NCBI GenBank assembly: GCA_009823505.1
Contig: VZQC01001015.1
Coordinates: 466,568 to 530,567 of the forward strand
Direction of reading: 5' to 3'
DNA: 64,000 bases
Source: Rhizomys pruinosus
Lineage: Eukaryota; Chordata; Mammalia; Rodentia; Spalacidae
The notes under the pieces are model-generated. The model was not told the origin of the DNA, did not search any database, and saw only the letters and a list, made by a program, of their open reading frames with translations. Of this stretch, positions 45,239 to 55,554 are shown piece after piece. Every line of letters begins with the position of its first letter. Within the stretch, counting starts at the first letter, position 1. The position numbers and the translations under genes are program-made.

Positions 45239-46135
45239 ATGGATCCTGTTTAGAAGGAGTGGTGAAGAAAGAGCATTTGACAAGGAGCCCTTTGGGAAGA
45301 GCTGAGTAAGTGTGTGTTGAGCACAAAGATCATTGTAGATGTGTTCCATGTCCCTCTACATAGAGATTGGCCCATGTCTCTCTAAATGAGGTCTTGGTGC
45401 CCAGCATATAGGCTCTAGAGAGTTTGAAGCAAAGACTGAACCACTTGGAAACTGTAGGGATCAGCAGGTTCCAGAACACTTATGGAATTTGTATTTGGGG
45501 AAAATGTCACTGAAAGCCACTTGAAAAGAAAAGAAAATCTATTGACTTTGGAGAAAGAGGTGACAGTAGTTACTAACTTCAGTTTTATTCAGAGCTTCTA
45601 ATTGATGGATACATGCCACGTGGGCAGCAGAGACTTCAAGGTGGCGTTGACTTAACGTGAACTCAGAAGCCCTTAGTCAAGAAATGTCAGCTGAGATTGC
45701 ATTCAGAGGAAAGGACTTTGGTAAAATTGCTTTGGACTCTGTTCCAAAGAAGTGTTAGTAGGTCAAAAGGAAAACAAAATGGCTGTTGCTACCGGGTTTG
45801 TGATGGAGCCTGCGACTAGATCAGGTTTTATTTATTTCACAAGCACACATTGGCTCCTGTGACTTCTTTGGATACTCCGGGCTTAGCTATATAGCAAGTT
45901 GCTGGGAAACAGGAAGATACTGCTGGGCCCAAGTTCATTTTCCAACCTGATGTAATACACCTGAGGTTTAGTCATGGGAGACATACCTTAAGGAAGTTGT
46001 GAAAGTCATCCTGAGTGTTTTGATAAAGAAGCCCTGTCTACACAGGACTGGGTGCTCAAGAAAGCCCCAGTGAATTCTCACTGAGTTTCTTTTATTGTTT
46101 CAAAGGGGAGGTCTTTCAGAGAGGATAACTTTTTT
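45239..46135. other. Unique sequence, no gene seen
   Basis: Nothing recognised. Confidence 0.4.
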
Positions 46136-46144
46136 TTTAGTTTT

Positions 46145-46366
46145 TATTTATTCACTGTTTTTTTGAGACAGGGTCTGATGTAATCCAGGCTGGGCACGAA
46201 CTCGCTATATAGCTGAACATGACCATGAATTCTGATCCCCCTGCCTCTACCTTCCCAAGTGTTAAGACCTGCTCCACCATACCTGATTTATGTAGTGCTG
46301 GGCATGGAACCAATTCTTCCTCCATGCTAGATAAGCATTCTACCCACTGAGCTACATCCCCACCTC
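46145..46366 (-). mobile_element. ID-B1 (B4-type) composite SINE
   Basis: In minus orientation the B1 half comes first on the plus strand ('tttgagacagggtctgatgt') and the ID half second ('ctacccactgagctacatcc'). The element itself is therefore 5'-ID-B1-3', the opposite of 37268 and 42990. Confidence 0.7.
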
Positions 46367-46382
46367 TCAGATTCTAATTTTT

Positions 46383-46723
46383 TTCTTTTTTATTTATTTA
46401 TTTATTTATACTATAATTTTTATCAAATCTAGACCCGTGTTCCCCCCATCCCCCTACCGCCCCAGAGCTCATGCATTCTGCCAAACATGCTATTCATCTC
46501 TTTGTCAGTCTTTCTCAATATTCTCCATGTGGAAGTTGACTGTTTTGAGCAGAAGTTCACTGTTTCAGTCAGTTCTTTGATGCAGTCCTTTCTGTTGTTG
46601 TTGTTGTTGTTGTTGTTGTTTCCAATATGCATCACTCCCAACTGCTTTGGACAAAAGCTCAAGGGGCCATGCACAAGAAATACTTACGACTAGGTAATTG
46701 GCACTAGCATCCACAGATGAGGG
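46383..46723 (-). mobile_element. 5'-truncated L1 3' end
   Basis: An antisense L1 3' untranslated segment with a T-rich tail at left. Perfect 14-bp TSDs 'agattctaattttt' at 46369-46382 and 46724-46737 define the insertion exactly. It is homologous to the left part of the L1 at 47106, and includes (TTG)n at 46595-46621. Confidence 0.85.
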
Positions 46724-46829
46724 AGATTCTAATTTTTATTCAGAAAAAGGTAGGAAGCCAGGACACACATATAGGTGGATATGCAAAATGAGATCATCAA
46801 CACTGCATTTTACTAATCACCCCATTGCA

Positions 46830-47090
46830 TTTTATTATTTGAGTTTTAATTGTAAAATACACATAACCTAAAACTCGCAGCTCTAAGCATACTTGCCCAG
46901 CTCAGAACTGCTACATGTATTTACATTATGGTTTGGCCCCTTACCAAAACTTTCTGACCTTGCAAAACTGAACCTCTGTACCTTTAAAAGAAGTACCTCT
47001 CTTCTCCAGCAGCCCACCCCTGGAGTCGCTGTTCTGCTCCCTGTTTTTGAACTTGACTCCTCCAGGGCTCTTCTCTGAGTGGAGTCATAT
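46830..47090 (-). mobile_element. Ancient L1M-type 3' end, first piece
   Basis: 'gttttaattgtaaaatacac', 'cacccctggagtcgctgttc', 'ggagtcatatagtatctgtc' follow the antisense L1M 3' order. It continues at 48417 after a younger insertion. Confidence 0.7.
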
Positions 47091-47788
47091 AGTATCTGTC
47101 TTTTTAAATATTTTTTAAATACTTTTATTGATGATTTGTGTATTTCATTCATTATATTTCAGTCCAATTTAGACACATTCCCCTCTCCCTGCCCCCATCC
47201 CACCCTTGTTCATGCCTTCTGCCATACATGTCTTGCATCTTTCTCTCAGTCTTCCCAAAGTTTTTCACTTCAGAGAGCTGTTGTTTTGGGCAGAGTTTAA
47301 CTGTATCAGTCAGTTCTTTGACCCAGTCTTTATGTTGTTGTTGCTCCCTCCCCTTTGTATTGCTCCAACATACGCCTATATATCCATCACATATGTATCA
47401 AGATTATGACCTCTGAGAATAAACTGTATGTTAATTCCAAAATATGTTTGGGGAATTCACATTTTCCCCCTTTAATTTTATATTACTCTAAAATATGAAT
47501 ATGTACCTTCCACCCATATACAGTAATTACTGAGTCTGAAAATAAGTGATAGATTGATTCTAGAGCCCATTGAGAGATTCACATTATAGCAACACAGTTG
47601 CTTTCAGATAAAAAGAAATATAACAATAATGTTGTTCAGGTTGCCTTTCAACTGGGGATTTGGTGTTAGCATCCACAAATGAGGGAAACCATTCGCCGTG
47701 TTTTTTCTGGGACTGCATTACTTCACTTAGCATAATGGCTTCAAGTTCCATCCATTTACCTGCAAAGTTCATGATGTCATCTTTCTTT

Positions 47789-48023
47789 TTTTAATATTTT
47801 ATTTATTTATTTATTTATTTATTTTTATGTGTATGAATGTACTGTCTGCATGTAGGTTGGTGCACCTGAGTCATGCAATGCTGAGGTCAGAAGAGGGTGT
47901 CGGATTCCCCTGGAACTGGAGTTAAAGATGGTTCTTAGCCACCTTGTGGGTGCTGGGAATCGAACCAGGTCCTCTGCAAGAGCAGTCGGTGCTCTTAAGC
48001 ACTGAGCCATCTCTCCAGCCCCT
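47789..48023 (-). mobile_element. B2 SINE inserted in L1
   Basis: Single-module B2 with 'taagcactgagccatctct'. Perfect 15-bp TSD 'atgtcatctttcttt' at 47774-47788 and 48024-48038. Confidence 0.92.
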
Positions 48024-48242
48024 ATGTCATCTTTCTTTACTGCTGAATAGAGAACTCCATGTGTAGATGTACCACATTTTTGTTATCCACTCATCTGTTG
48101 AGGGGCATTTGGGTTGGTTCCAGCTCTTCGCTATTGTGAAGAGAGCTGCAATAAACATAGATGTGCATGTATCTTTGCAGTAGGAAGAGTCTTGTGGGCA
48201 TATACCCAGTAGTGGTATGACTGGGTCAGGTGGCAGGCTCAT
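48024..48242 (-). pseudogene. L1 ORF2 C-terminal fragment
   Basis: Reading the minus strand gives a 71-residue fragment with the hallmark of the L1 ORF2 protein C-terminus: P-D-P-V-I-P-L-L-G, then MFIAALFTIAK, W-N-Q-P-K-C-P and K-M-W-Y-I-Y-T. ORF2 normally encodes endonuclease and reverse transcriptase; neither domain is present here. The apparent start Met is not a real start, because the element is 5'-truncated there. A dead fragment. Confidence 0.9.
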
Positions 48243-48249
48243 TTTTTAG

Positions 48250-48401
48250 TTTATTTTTGTATTTTTGAGACAGGATCTCCCTGTAGCCCCAGCTGTCCTA
48301 GAACTGGTTTTGTAGACCAGGCTGGCCTTGAACTCACAGAGATCCACCTGGCTCTGCCTCCTGAGTGCTGGGATTAAAGGTGTGCACCACCAAGCCTGGC
48401 C
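48250..48401 (-). mobile_element. B1 SINE abutting the L1, sharing its TSD
   Basis: Full-length minus-strand B1 ('ttttgagacaggatctccct' to 'gcaccaccaagcctggcc'). Its 5' end touches the right-hand TSD at 48402, and its A-rich tail runs directly into the truncated 5' end of the L1. No separate TSD of its own is visible. Confidence 0.88.
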
Positions 48402-48416
48402 AGTATCTGTCTTTTT

Positions 48417-48645
48417 TGTAACTGGCTATTTTATTTAGCGTGGTATCTCCCAGGCTCATCCCTGTGGAAGCATATGTCATCATTTCCATGTTCTCTTATG
48501 GACCCATTGTAGATGAATATATGGATTGCTTCTACATCTTGGCTATTATAAGTAAACCACTCTGAATACATGGTCACAAATATCTCTTTGAGAACTTGCC
48601 ATTCTTTTGAATACATGAAAGGAAGAGTGGGATTTAAAAAAATAT
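48417..48645 (-). mobile_element. Ancient L1M-type 3' end, second piece
   Basis: 'gtaactggctattttattta', 'catccctgtggaagcatatg', 'ttggctattataagtaaacc' continue the 46830-47090 element. Confidence 0.7.
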
Positions 48646-48659
48646 TTTATTTAGGTTAA

Positions 48660-48897
48660 ACTTTAAAATATATATTTTTTATTTATTGTTTTTTGCTTAT
48701 GTGTATGACTGTATTGTCTACATGTATGTATGCGCACCCATGTCATGCAATGCCCACAGATGTCAGAAGAGAGCACGATCCCCTGGGACTAGAATTATGG
48801 ATGATTGTTAGCCACCATGTGGGTCCTGGGAATCAAACCCGGGTCCTCTGCAAAAGCAGCCAGGATCTCTCAACTGGTGAGCTATCTCTCCTGCTCT
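48660..48897 (-). mobile_element. B2 SINE, older
   Basis: It ends 'ggtgagctatctctcctgctc'. Single module, diverged. Confidence 0.82.
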
Positions 48898-48904
48898 GGA
48901 TATT

Positions 48905-49500
48905 TTTTAATAATTTTTTTACTGATTTTGTGAGAATTTCATACAGTGCATTTTGATGATATTCACTTTACCTCCCCATCTTCTCTCAGATTCACTCACC
49001 TCCTACCACCCTAACTTTGTGTCCTTTTTTTTTTTTCTCTCTCTTTTTTTCTAGGCCTACTGAGTCCAATTTGTGATGCATACTCTTTGGTATAGCCCCA
49101 CCCCCTAGAGTGGGGTCTACTTACCAGGGGCCACACCCCTAAAGAAGACTTATTCTCCTTTTCCCAAAAGCTATCCATTGCCAATAGCTCTTCAGCTAGG
49201 CATGGGACTTCATGCCCACACTCCCCCCACCCTTCATACTAGGATTGGGTCTGCCTTGAGCTCACACAGCTCTTGTTCATGCTGTCACAAGCACTGAGTT
49301 CATATGTGCCGCTGCCCTGCTGTACCTGATAAACACTGGTTTAATCGTTCTATTTATCTGCCACCTCTGGCTCTTATAATCTTTCTGCCCCCTTTTTAAA
49401 GATGATCCTTGAGACTTTAGGAGAGGTGTGTGATGCTGCTGTCCCATTTGGGGCTGAACATTCTGTAGATGACTTAAATCCTGAGCACTCTCTTTCCCTC
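48905..49500 (-). mobile_element. Rodent L1 3' region, antisense
   Basis: The T-rich left end and 'gagaatttcatacagtgcat', then C-rich text, 'gccaatagctcttcagctag', 'cataagccactg'-like and 'tctttctgccccctttt' segments run parallel to 61210-61740, so they are the same family. Confidence 0.65.
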
Positions 49501-49589
49501 TTTCTTAATTTTTGTATGAGTTAAATTTGTTAAATGACCATTTCGCACATGTACATAATGTATACTGACCACATTTGCCCTGTATGTTT

Positions 49590-49787
49590 CTTTTTTTTCT
49601 CCTTTTACATAGGGTCTTAAGCCATGCCTGACCTCAAACTCTCTATGTAGGCAAGGGTGACTTTGAACCCCTGATCTTCCAGCCTGTACCTCCCGAGCGC
49701 TGAAATTGCAGGCATGCACCAAATGGAACCCAGGGCTTCTTGGGTGCTAGGCAGGCACTCTGCCAATGGAGCTACATTCCCAGCTGT
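49590..49787 (-). mobile_element. ID-B1 (B4-type) composite SINE
   Basis: B1-like half ('ttacatagggtcttaagcc', 'aattgcaggcatgcacc') then ID-like half ('tgggtgctaggcaggcac', 'aatggagctacattccc') in minus orientation. Confidence 0.65.
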
Positions 49788-49794
49788 ATTTCTT

Positions 49795-50290
49795 AAAACA
49801 GCTTTCTTGATATATAATCCACACACATAGAAATCACCCTTTTAAAGTGCAAAATGCAACAATGTTTATTTTAGTGCCTTCACAGAGTTTCACAACCATC
49901 ACCACAATCTACTTTTAGATTGTTTTTTATCACCCCCCAAAGAAATTTCATATCCATCAGCACTGTGAATCCTCTATCCTTCCAACCCCCAACCCCCAAC
50001 CACCAGGAATCTACTTTTTGTCCATATAGATTTGTCTGTTTTCAAATTTTTAGGAAAATGGAATCCTAAAATATGTGGGGCTTTATATCTGGATAGTCTC
50101 ACTTAACATAATGTTTTCCAAGTTCACCTGTGTGATTGCATGCTCCAATACTTTGTTAATTTTTATCACCTAGTAATATTCCATTGCATAGATACTTCTT
50201 TCTCAATTTGTTCTTTTGCTTGAATATCAGAGGATAGGCATTTGGATTGTTTCTCATCCCTTCTTTATTTTACTTTGTGATTGCCTGGAT
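49795..50290 (-). mobile_element. Ancient L1M-type 3' end
   Basis: 'cacaaccatcaccacaatct', 'atcaccccccaaagaaattt', 'ctcacttaacataatgtttt' and 'agtaatattccattgcatag' are classical antisense L1M 3' sequence. Confidence 0.8.
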
Positions 50291-51815
50291 CTAACTTAGA
50301 AGTATTCAAAGTTTCCCTCCTCATTTTCATTTACTTACTTACTTCCTTACTTACCTACTTACTTACCTACTTATTGAGTCAGGATCTTATACAGCTAGAA
50401 TTCTGTTTCACTGTCAGATATGCCTGGGCTTTGGGAACAAGCTAACTCTTTTGTGAAAATGTAGCCCAGGGAACATGTGTAGGTAGCAGACTGCAAATTT
50501 ATTCCCTACCAATCATATCCCCCCCAGAAGCAATAAAAAAGGCATAAAATGATAACAGCATCCACTCAGCTTAAAAGCTACATATGTATGTATACGTGTG
50601 TGAGTGTGTGTTTTTTTCTTCTCTATTTCTAATGGAATAGGCTTGTGATCTTTGGGGAAATCAATAAGAGGGGTAACAACCGATTATTCTATGAGAAAGG
50701 AAATTTTTAAAAGACTCTTTAGAAATAGCACATGCATAAAACATTTTTTGAACCATGTGCAAATGCAGGAATTATGGCTCCATGCAAGGGATCCATGCCA
50801 AAGTAAGAGTCTGGAGGCCTTTATGGATTTCATTGTTTACAACAATGTGGTCACTCTGGCTTCTGTGAAAGTCACGGCCCTGTGTTGTCCAGTGACAAGG
50901 GTTCTGAGTCCATGGGGACAAGGCCACGGTGTCTAATTTATGACCACAATCTCACTGAACTGGGACTGTTTTATGCATCCAAGTTCTTAGCCATGTGGCC
51001 CGAAGCATTTTGATGTAATCAAGTGCCAGATTTAAAGGTCTTTAGGGGTTTGGACCACACATCTCCTTTTCCTGGACATTGGAAAGAGATTGAAGTTAGA
51101 TCCGGAGTGAGCATGGGTAAGAGAAAGCAGGAGATGGTGGGCTGCGCACAGGCTTTGCTGTGGGAGTAATTATCTCCTGATTCTAGAAACCTGACAGACT
51201 CCCCCTTCATACACTTCCCTTAACCCAGCCACAGTCCAACTTTGCTACAAAGAAAGTAGAGAAACTTGTCACTTGTTTGATCATCACTGTGGTGTAAGAA
51301 TTCCCTGTCACTTGTTTGGGATAATGGCTGAATTTGTCAGTTTTCAACTGATGCTTGGCAGTTCCCATGTATTAGATTGCTCTCAAACAGCTGAAAGAAT
51401 CCTCCAGTCCTACCCATCTTCAAGCTCATTGAGTGGACTGTTGTAAGATGAAAGTAAGGGCGGGGCGGGGGGCGGATCTTTTAAGAAAATATCAGAGCGT
51501 GAGCAAAAGCAAATCCGTAGGGCGGTGAAACATAAGCACTGAAAGCAAATTCAGGGGTTCTTCACCGAAGTGTTTGCAAACTCCTACATTCACACAAAGT
51601 CCAGGAAGGCAGCAAAAACAAAAGGCAATTAAACAAAAGCAAGCCAGGAGGATGGGTTGGGGAGGGGTGCCTGCATGTTTTGAAGGATCATCAGTTTGCA
51701 GAGAATTATGTTCACTGGGCCATTGGGATAATCACTTTCCTGTCTGCTGTGCCCCTTCCTGTACACAGCTCCTCTTCCTGGGGGTGGGGGTTACATGTAT
51801 TTGAGTCAACACAAG
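50291..51815. other. Unique sequence with a short (ACTT/CTTA)n run
   Basis: The tetranucleotide run lies at about 50330-50373. A G/C-rich patch at 51459-51475 contains a GC-box-like 'ggggcggggc'. The 94-residue plus frame at 50652-50936 has no known domain. No gene seen. Confidence 0.4.
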
Positions 51816-51816
51816 A

Positions 51817-51817
<1 letters not shown>

Positions 51818-51854
<37 letters not shown>

Positions 51855-52162
51855 ATTCATGGATATTCCTGGGTGTGCAGATGCACATATGCACATGTGT
51901 ATGACAGGAGGTCAGAGGTCAACATCAGGTGCCACCCTCATAAGCCATACACCATATCATTAGGAGCATGGGGCTTGCTGATTGTGCTAGGCTGGACTAC
52001 CAGTACATGGTGGAATCCGCCAGCTTGCACCTTCCCAGGGCTGGGATTACAAGGATGTGCCACCCTCCCAGGCTTCTTAGAGTGAGGGACATCGATCTCA
52101 AGTTCTCATGTTTACAAAGCCAGCATTTTATGGGCTAAGACTATTCCCTAACCCCACAGCCC
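51818..52162 (-). mobile_element. RSINE1/B4-like SINE with (GT)n
   Basis: (GT)n at 51818-51853 marks the tail. Body with 'gaggtcagaggtcaacatc', 'gggctgggattacaaggatg', 'ttctcatgtttacaaagcc'. Confidence 0.65.
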
Positions 52163-52544
52163 AGGAATTTCATAGTCATAAATGTTAGAAAAGGGTGCAT
52201 ATATGGTTCGATCTATACAAGCACGAACCCTAGATAAAAGACAGACACATCAGGCTTAAGGTCACTCCGGGACATATTTACTTCAGGAATGGTCAGGGCT
52301 GGCAAGCCTGTTGACACACGGCAGCTAACAGCAAAGATGGCAGCCAAGGCAGGTCCTTTAACTGGCTTGGGCAGGACCTCAGGTAAAGAGGAAGTGAGGT
52401 CACTGACTGACAGCTTCTGGAGGAAGTGGACATCTGTGTGTCCCTTGGAATCCTGGGAGAGCCAGACCTAACAATAAATGGCTGTAAGATTTTAAATTTA
52501 GAATTTCTCCTAATCACAATTTCATACAGTTTTTCTTCTAAAAA
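52163..52544. other. Unique sequence, no gene seen
   Basis: Nothing recognised. Confidence 0.4.
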
Positions 52545-52800
52545 CATTTTATTTATCTATTGAGAATTTCATGCATGTGTACAATGTATTTGGATCATAC
52601 GCACCCTTCACTCTGACTCTTCCTGAAACCCTTCCCTTTGACATCCGCCTCCCAACTTACCAAAGAAAAACTCCTAGGCAGAAAAATCTGCAGACTCCAC
52701 CAAACCAGCAGGCAGGTAGACACCAAGCCAACAGCTCCTAGAAAGGCAGTACTGGCCTTTGCTCCTGATGTTTATCTTGAGGTATGAAGACCTCATGGAC
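52545..52800 (-). mobile_element. Rodent L1 3' region, antisense
   Basis: 'attgagaatttcatgcatgt', 'tgtatttggatcatacgcac' and C-rich text parallel the left parts of 48905 and 61210. Confidence 0.6.
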
Positions 52801-52839
52801 AGTGCTCTCTGAACAAATCAGAAACTAGTGTTTTTCCCT

Positions 52840-53040
52840 TGAGCTGGAGGAGAGTTAAACCAGGGCCTTGTACCACTGAGCTACATCCCCAACCCAGATT
52901 TTTATGCCACATTTTTTGGGGTTGAATCCAGGGATGATAGCATACAGCTTTAGTCCCAGCACTTGGGAGGCAGAGCCAGGTGGATCTTTGTGAGACTGAA
53001 ACCAGTCTGGTCTACATAAGCAACTTCCAGGTCACCAAGG
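52840..53040. mobile_element. ID-like minus fragment and B1-like plus fragment
   Basis: 52840-52897 ends 'ccactgagctacatccccaa' (ID, minus). 52925-53040 reads 'ccagcacttgggaggcagag' and 'gtggatctttgtgag' (B1, plus). Confidence 0.6.
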
Positions 53041-53304
53041 TGTCCACCTTCCCCCCAAATAATTCAAATTACTGCCAAATAACTATGCAAAATGAATCTA
53101 AAGGCCAAATTTGATCCTTAGGTTTGTTTCATGTATGTGTACTGGGCCGATGGGACAAGACGGAGTCTCTCCATGTACTGATGACAGGAAAAGCAGGTGA
53201 GACTACTGTGTACCCACCCTTGCCTTCTGGTGGCTCTTTAGTGACATCACCAACCTAGCTTTAAATAGTATTCCTTGCTTAGTGTACCTTTGAGTTTCAA
53301 GTTG

Positions 53305-53430
53305 AGCTTTTTTTGTACATGAGACAGTCTCACTACATAGCTCTGGCTGGCCTGGATTTTACCATGGAAACCAAGCTGGCTAACAGCAAATTTAAGTCTA
53401 ACCTGGGCTACATGAGACCCTGTCTTGAAA
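53305..53430. mobile_element. Two B1 pieces in inverted orientation
   Basis: The left piece is minus-strand B1 ('gagacagtctcactacatag', 'tggctggcctgga'). The right piece is plus-strand B1 3' sequence ('cctgggctacatgagaccct'). Confidence 0.6.
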
Positions 53431-53441
53431 AGAAATTTTAT

Positions 53442-53679
53442 TTATTTAGTTATTTATTTATTTATTTATTACTTTTTATGTGTATGAGTGTACTGTCTGG
53501 ATGTAGGTTGGTGCACCCATGTCATGCAATCCCAAGGAGATCAGAAGAGGGTGTCAGATTCCCCTGGAACTGGAGCTAAATATGGTTCTTAGCTGCCATG
53601 TGGGTGCTGGGAATCGAACCTGGGTCCTCTGCAAGAGCAGTCGGCGCTCTTAACCTCTGAGCCATCTCTCCAGCCCCGT
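53442..53679 (-). mobile_element. B2 SINE
   Basis: Single module, ends 'aacctctgagccatctct'. TSD 'aaagaaattttat' at 53429-53441 and 53680-53692. Confidence 0.9.
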
Positions 53680-53692
53680 AAAGAAATTTTAT

Positions 53693-53924
53693 GTCTACTT
53701 AACACACAAGCAAATTTTCCTGAAACAACAGTCATACCAGGCTAAACATTTTGAGGGGGATCAAATATTTTTCATAAAATTAAGATGATCTTGAAAAGTA
53801 AACTAGCATTAGACCAAATGAAGGGCTCTTGCTGACTATCTGAGACACACACTTATGAAGCTGGGTCCGACAGCTGTCCCCCATATCGAGTTTACTATTA
53901 TATTATTCAAAATATACTATGAGA
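53693..53924. other. Unique spacer
   Basis: Nothing recognised. Confidence 0.4.
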
Positions 53925-53926
53925 GA

Positions 53927-54150
53927 GCTGGAGAGGTGACTCAGTGCTTAAGAGCACTGGCTTCCCTTGCAGAGGACCCAGGTCAGTTCCCAGCAGGCAT
54001 GTGGCAGCTAACCATATGTAATTCCAGTTTCAGGGGGATCCAACACCCTCTTCTGACCTCCATGGGCAATGCAGGACACAGGTGCACTTATATACATGCA
54101 GGCAATACACCATACACATTAATGTAAAAATAATAAATAAAACATTTATG
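53927..54150 (+). mobile_element. B2 SINE, older
   Basis: 'gagctggagaggtgactcag' 5' end, single module, ATAAATAAAA tail. Confidence 0.82.
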
Positions 54151-54164
54151 TCAGAGGACTATCA

Positions 54165-54315
54165 AGACAGGCCAGTGAGTAAAAGAGCTTGCTGGGAAGT
54201 CTAAGCACTAGAGTTCCATACCTGGTAAGCATGGTCAAAGGAGAGAACTAACCCGCATAAGTCCTCAGATCTTCAAACATGAGCCCTGGGCTGTGTGAGC
54301 ACACACACACACACC
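54165..54315 (+). mobile_element. B3-like SINE
   Basis: 'caggccagtgagtaaaagag', 'cttgctgggaagtctaagc', 'ggagagaactaacccg' and an AC-rich end. Confidence 0.55.
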
Positions 54316-54346
<31 letters not shown>

Positions 54347-54399
54347 AAACAATGACTACTACTACTAATACTAATACTAATACTAGTAGTAGTAGTAGT
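54301..54399. repeat. Compound (AC)n(ACC)n(ACT)n(AGT)n tract
   Basis: AC, CAC, AACA, ACT, AAT-ACT and AGT units in succession. The ACT arm (54355-54366) and AGT arm (54382-54399) are reverse complements. Confidence 0.92.
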
Positions 54400-54639
54400 G
54401 TGTAAGAATAAATAGTTAAGAAATAAACACTCTTTTTAAAAAAGAGGAAATAGGAGATGAACTGGGCAAAGCTCCTGGCACACAGCGATGCTTAAGCAAA
54501 CATTGTTCATCAAGACTTAGTTTCATATTTCTCTTTTCTTGAGTATAGGACTGCCTAGAGGGGGGCAGATATCTGTAGGTAAGCATTTCCTTTGACATTT
54601 TCCCTTTTGGGAAGCTCATAAAATATACAAAGATATGAA

Positions 54640-55058
54640 AAGCATAATCAGTAAGTTTGCCTTTGAGTCTAGAGACAGAAGATGTAGAGATAGAGTTAGG
54701 TAGAAGATGGGTAGATACAGAGATGATGGACAAATGAGAGCTAATATATTATTAATAGATATATAATGATAGATAATTGATAGATATGTAGATAGGTAGG
54801 TGATAGATAAATAGATGAAAAGATTCATAATAGGTGATACAGATGATAGATTGATTGATAGATAGATGGTAGATAGATAGGTAGGCAGAGACCATAGATA
54901 GATGATAAATGATAGATCAATTTGATAGATAGATGGATGATGATGATGATGATGATAGATGGACCATAGATATTTAGAAAACAAATGATATGTATATATT
55001 AGATGATAGATAGATAGATAAGTAGATAGATGATAGACTATACATACTTAGAAAATAG
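54640..55058. repeat. Degenerate GATA/TAGA satellite, part 1
   Basis: Dense GATA, TAGA and GATG units with interruptions, including (GAT)n at 54937-54956. Confidence 0.9.
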
Positions 55059-55215
55059 CCAGGTGTGGTGGTGCACGCCTTTAATCCTAGCACTCAGGAG
55101 GCAGAGGCAGGTGGATCTTTGTGAGTTCAAGGCCAGCCTGGTCTACAGAGTGAGTTCCAGGACAGCTGGGGCTACAGGGAGACCCTGTCTCAAAAAGACC
55201 AAAAAAAAAAATAAA
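55059..55215 (+). mobile_element. B1 SINE inside the GATA satellite
   Basis: 'agccaggtgtggtggtgcac' to 'ccctgtctcaaaaagacc' with an A/AATAAA tail. It interrupts the tetranucleotide array. Confidence 0.92.
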
Positions 55216-55288
55216 ATAAAATAAGAAAAATAAATGATAGATATATTAAATGATAGGTAGATAGTTCATAGTTACTTAGTTGATAAAT

Positions 55289-55327
<39 letters not shown>

Positions 55328-55445
55328 GATAAACAGACACATAGATGATAGATAATTAAATAATGGGTAGACAGAGGATAGAAAATAGATGAAGGCAGAT
55401 AGATGACAGACCAATAGATGACAGACAGACAGACGGACAGGCAGA
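55216..55445. repeat. GATA/TAGA satellite, part 2
   Basis: It includes the purest run, about 11 TAGA units at 55288-55328, and (AGAC)n at 55420-55445. Confidence 0.92.
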
Positions 55446-55554
55446 CATCTTTCCAGTGGAGACCTTTCTCAGCGTTCTGCCCACGTTCACAGGATGGGTG
55501 ATGAACTGATGCTAAACAAAAGGGAATTGAGATAAGGCTTGTTGAGGGTGTTTT

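Larger units (their letters stand above)
47106..48243 (-). mobile_element. 5'-truncated rodent L1 (Lx-like)
   Basis: The T-rich 3' tail is at 47101-47120, with a 3' untranslated segment like that at 46383. A 3' ORF2 fragment lies at the right end. A B2 interrupts it at 47789-48023. The outer 15-bp TSD 'agtatctgtcttttt' at 47091-47105 and 48402-48416 encloses both this L1 and the adjacent B1. Confidence 0.85.

Noticed and set aside
48024..48242. L1 ORF2 fragment as a functional gene
   Set aside because: Only about 70 C-terminal residues remain, the element is 5'-truncated, and a B2 has split the L1.
51455..51480. GC-box-like G-rich patch as a promoter or CpG island
   Set aside because: It spans only about 20 bp in otherwise ordinary DNA, with no CpG enrichment around it.
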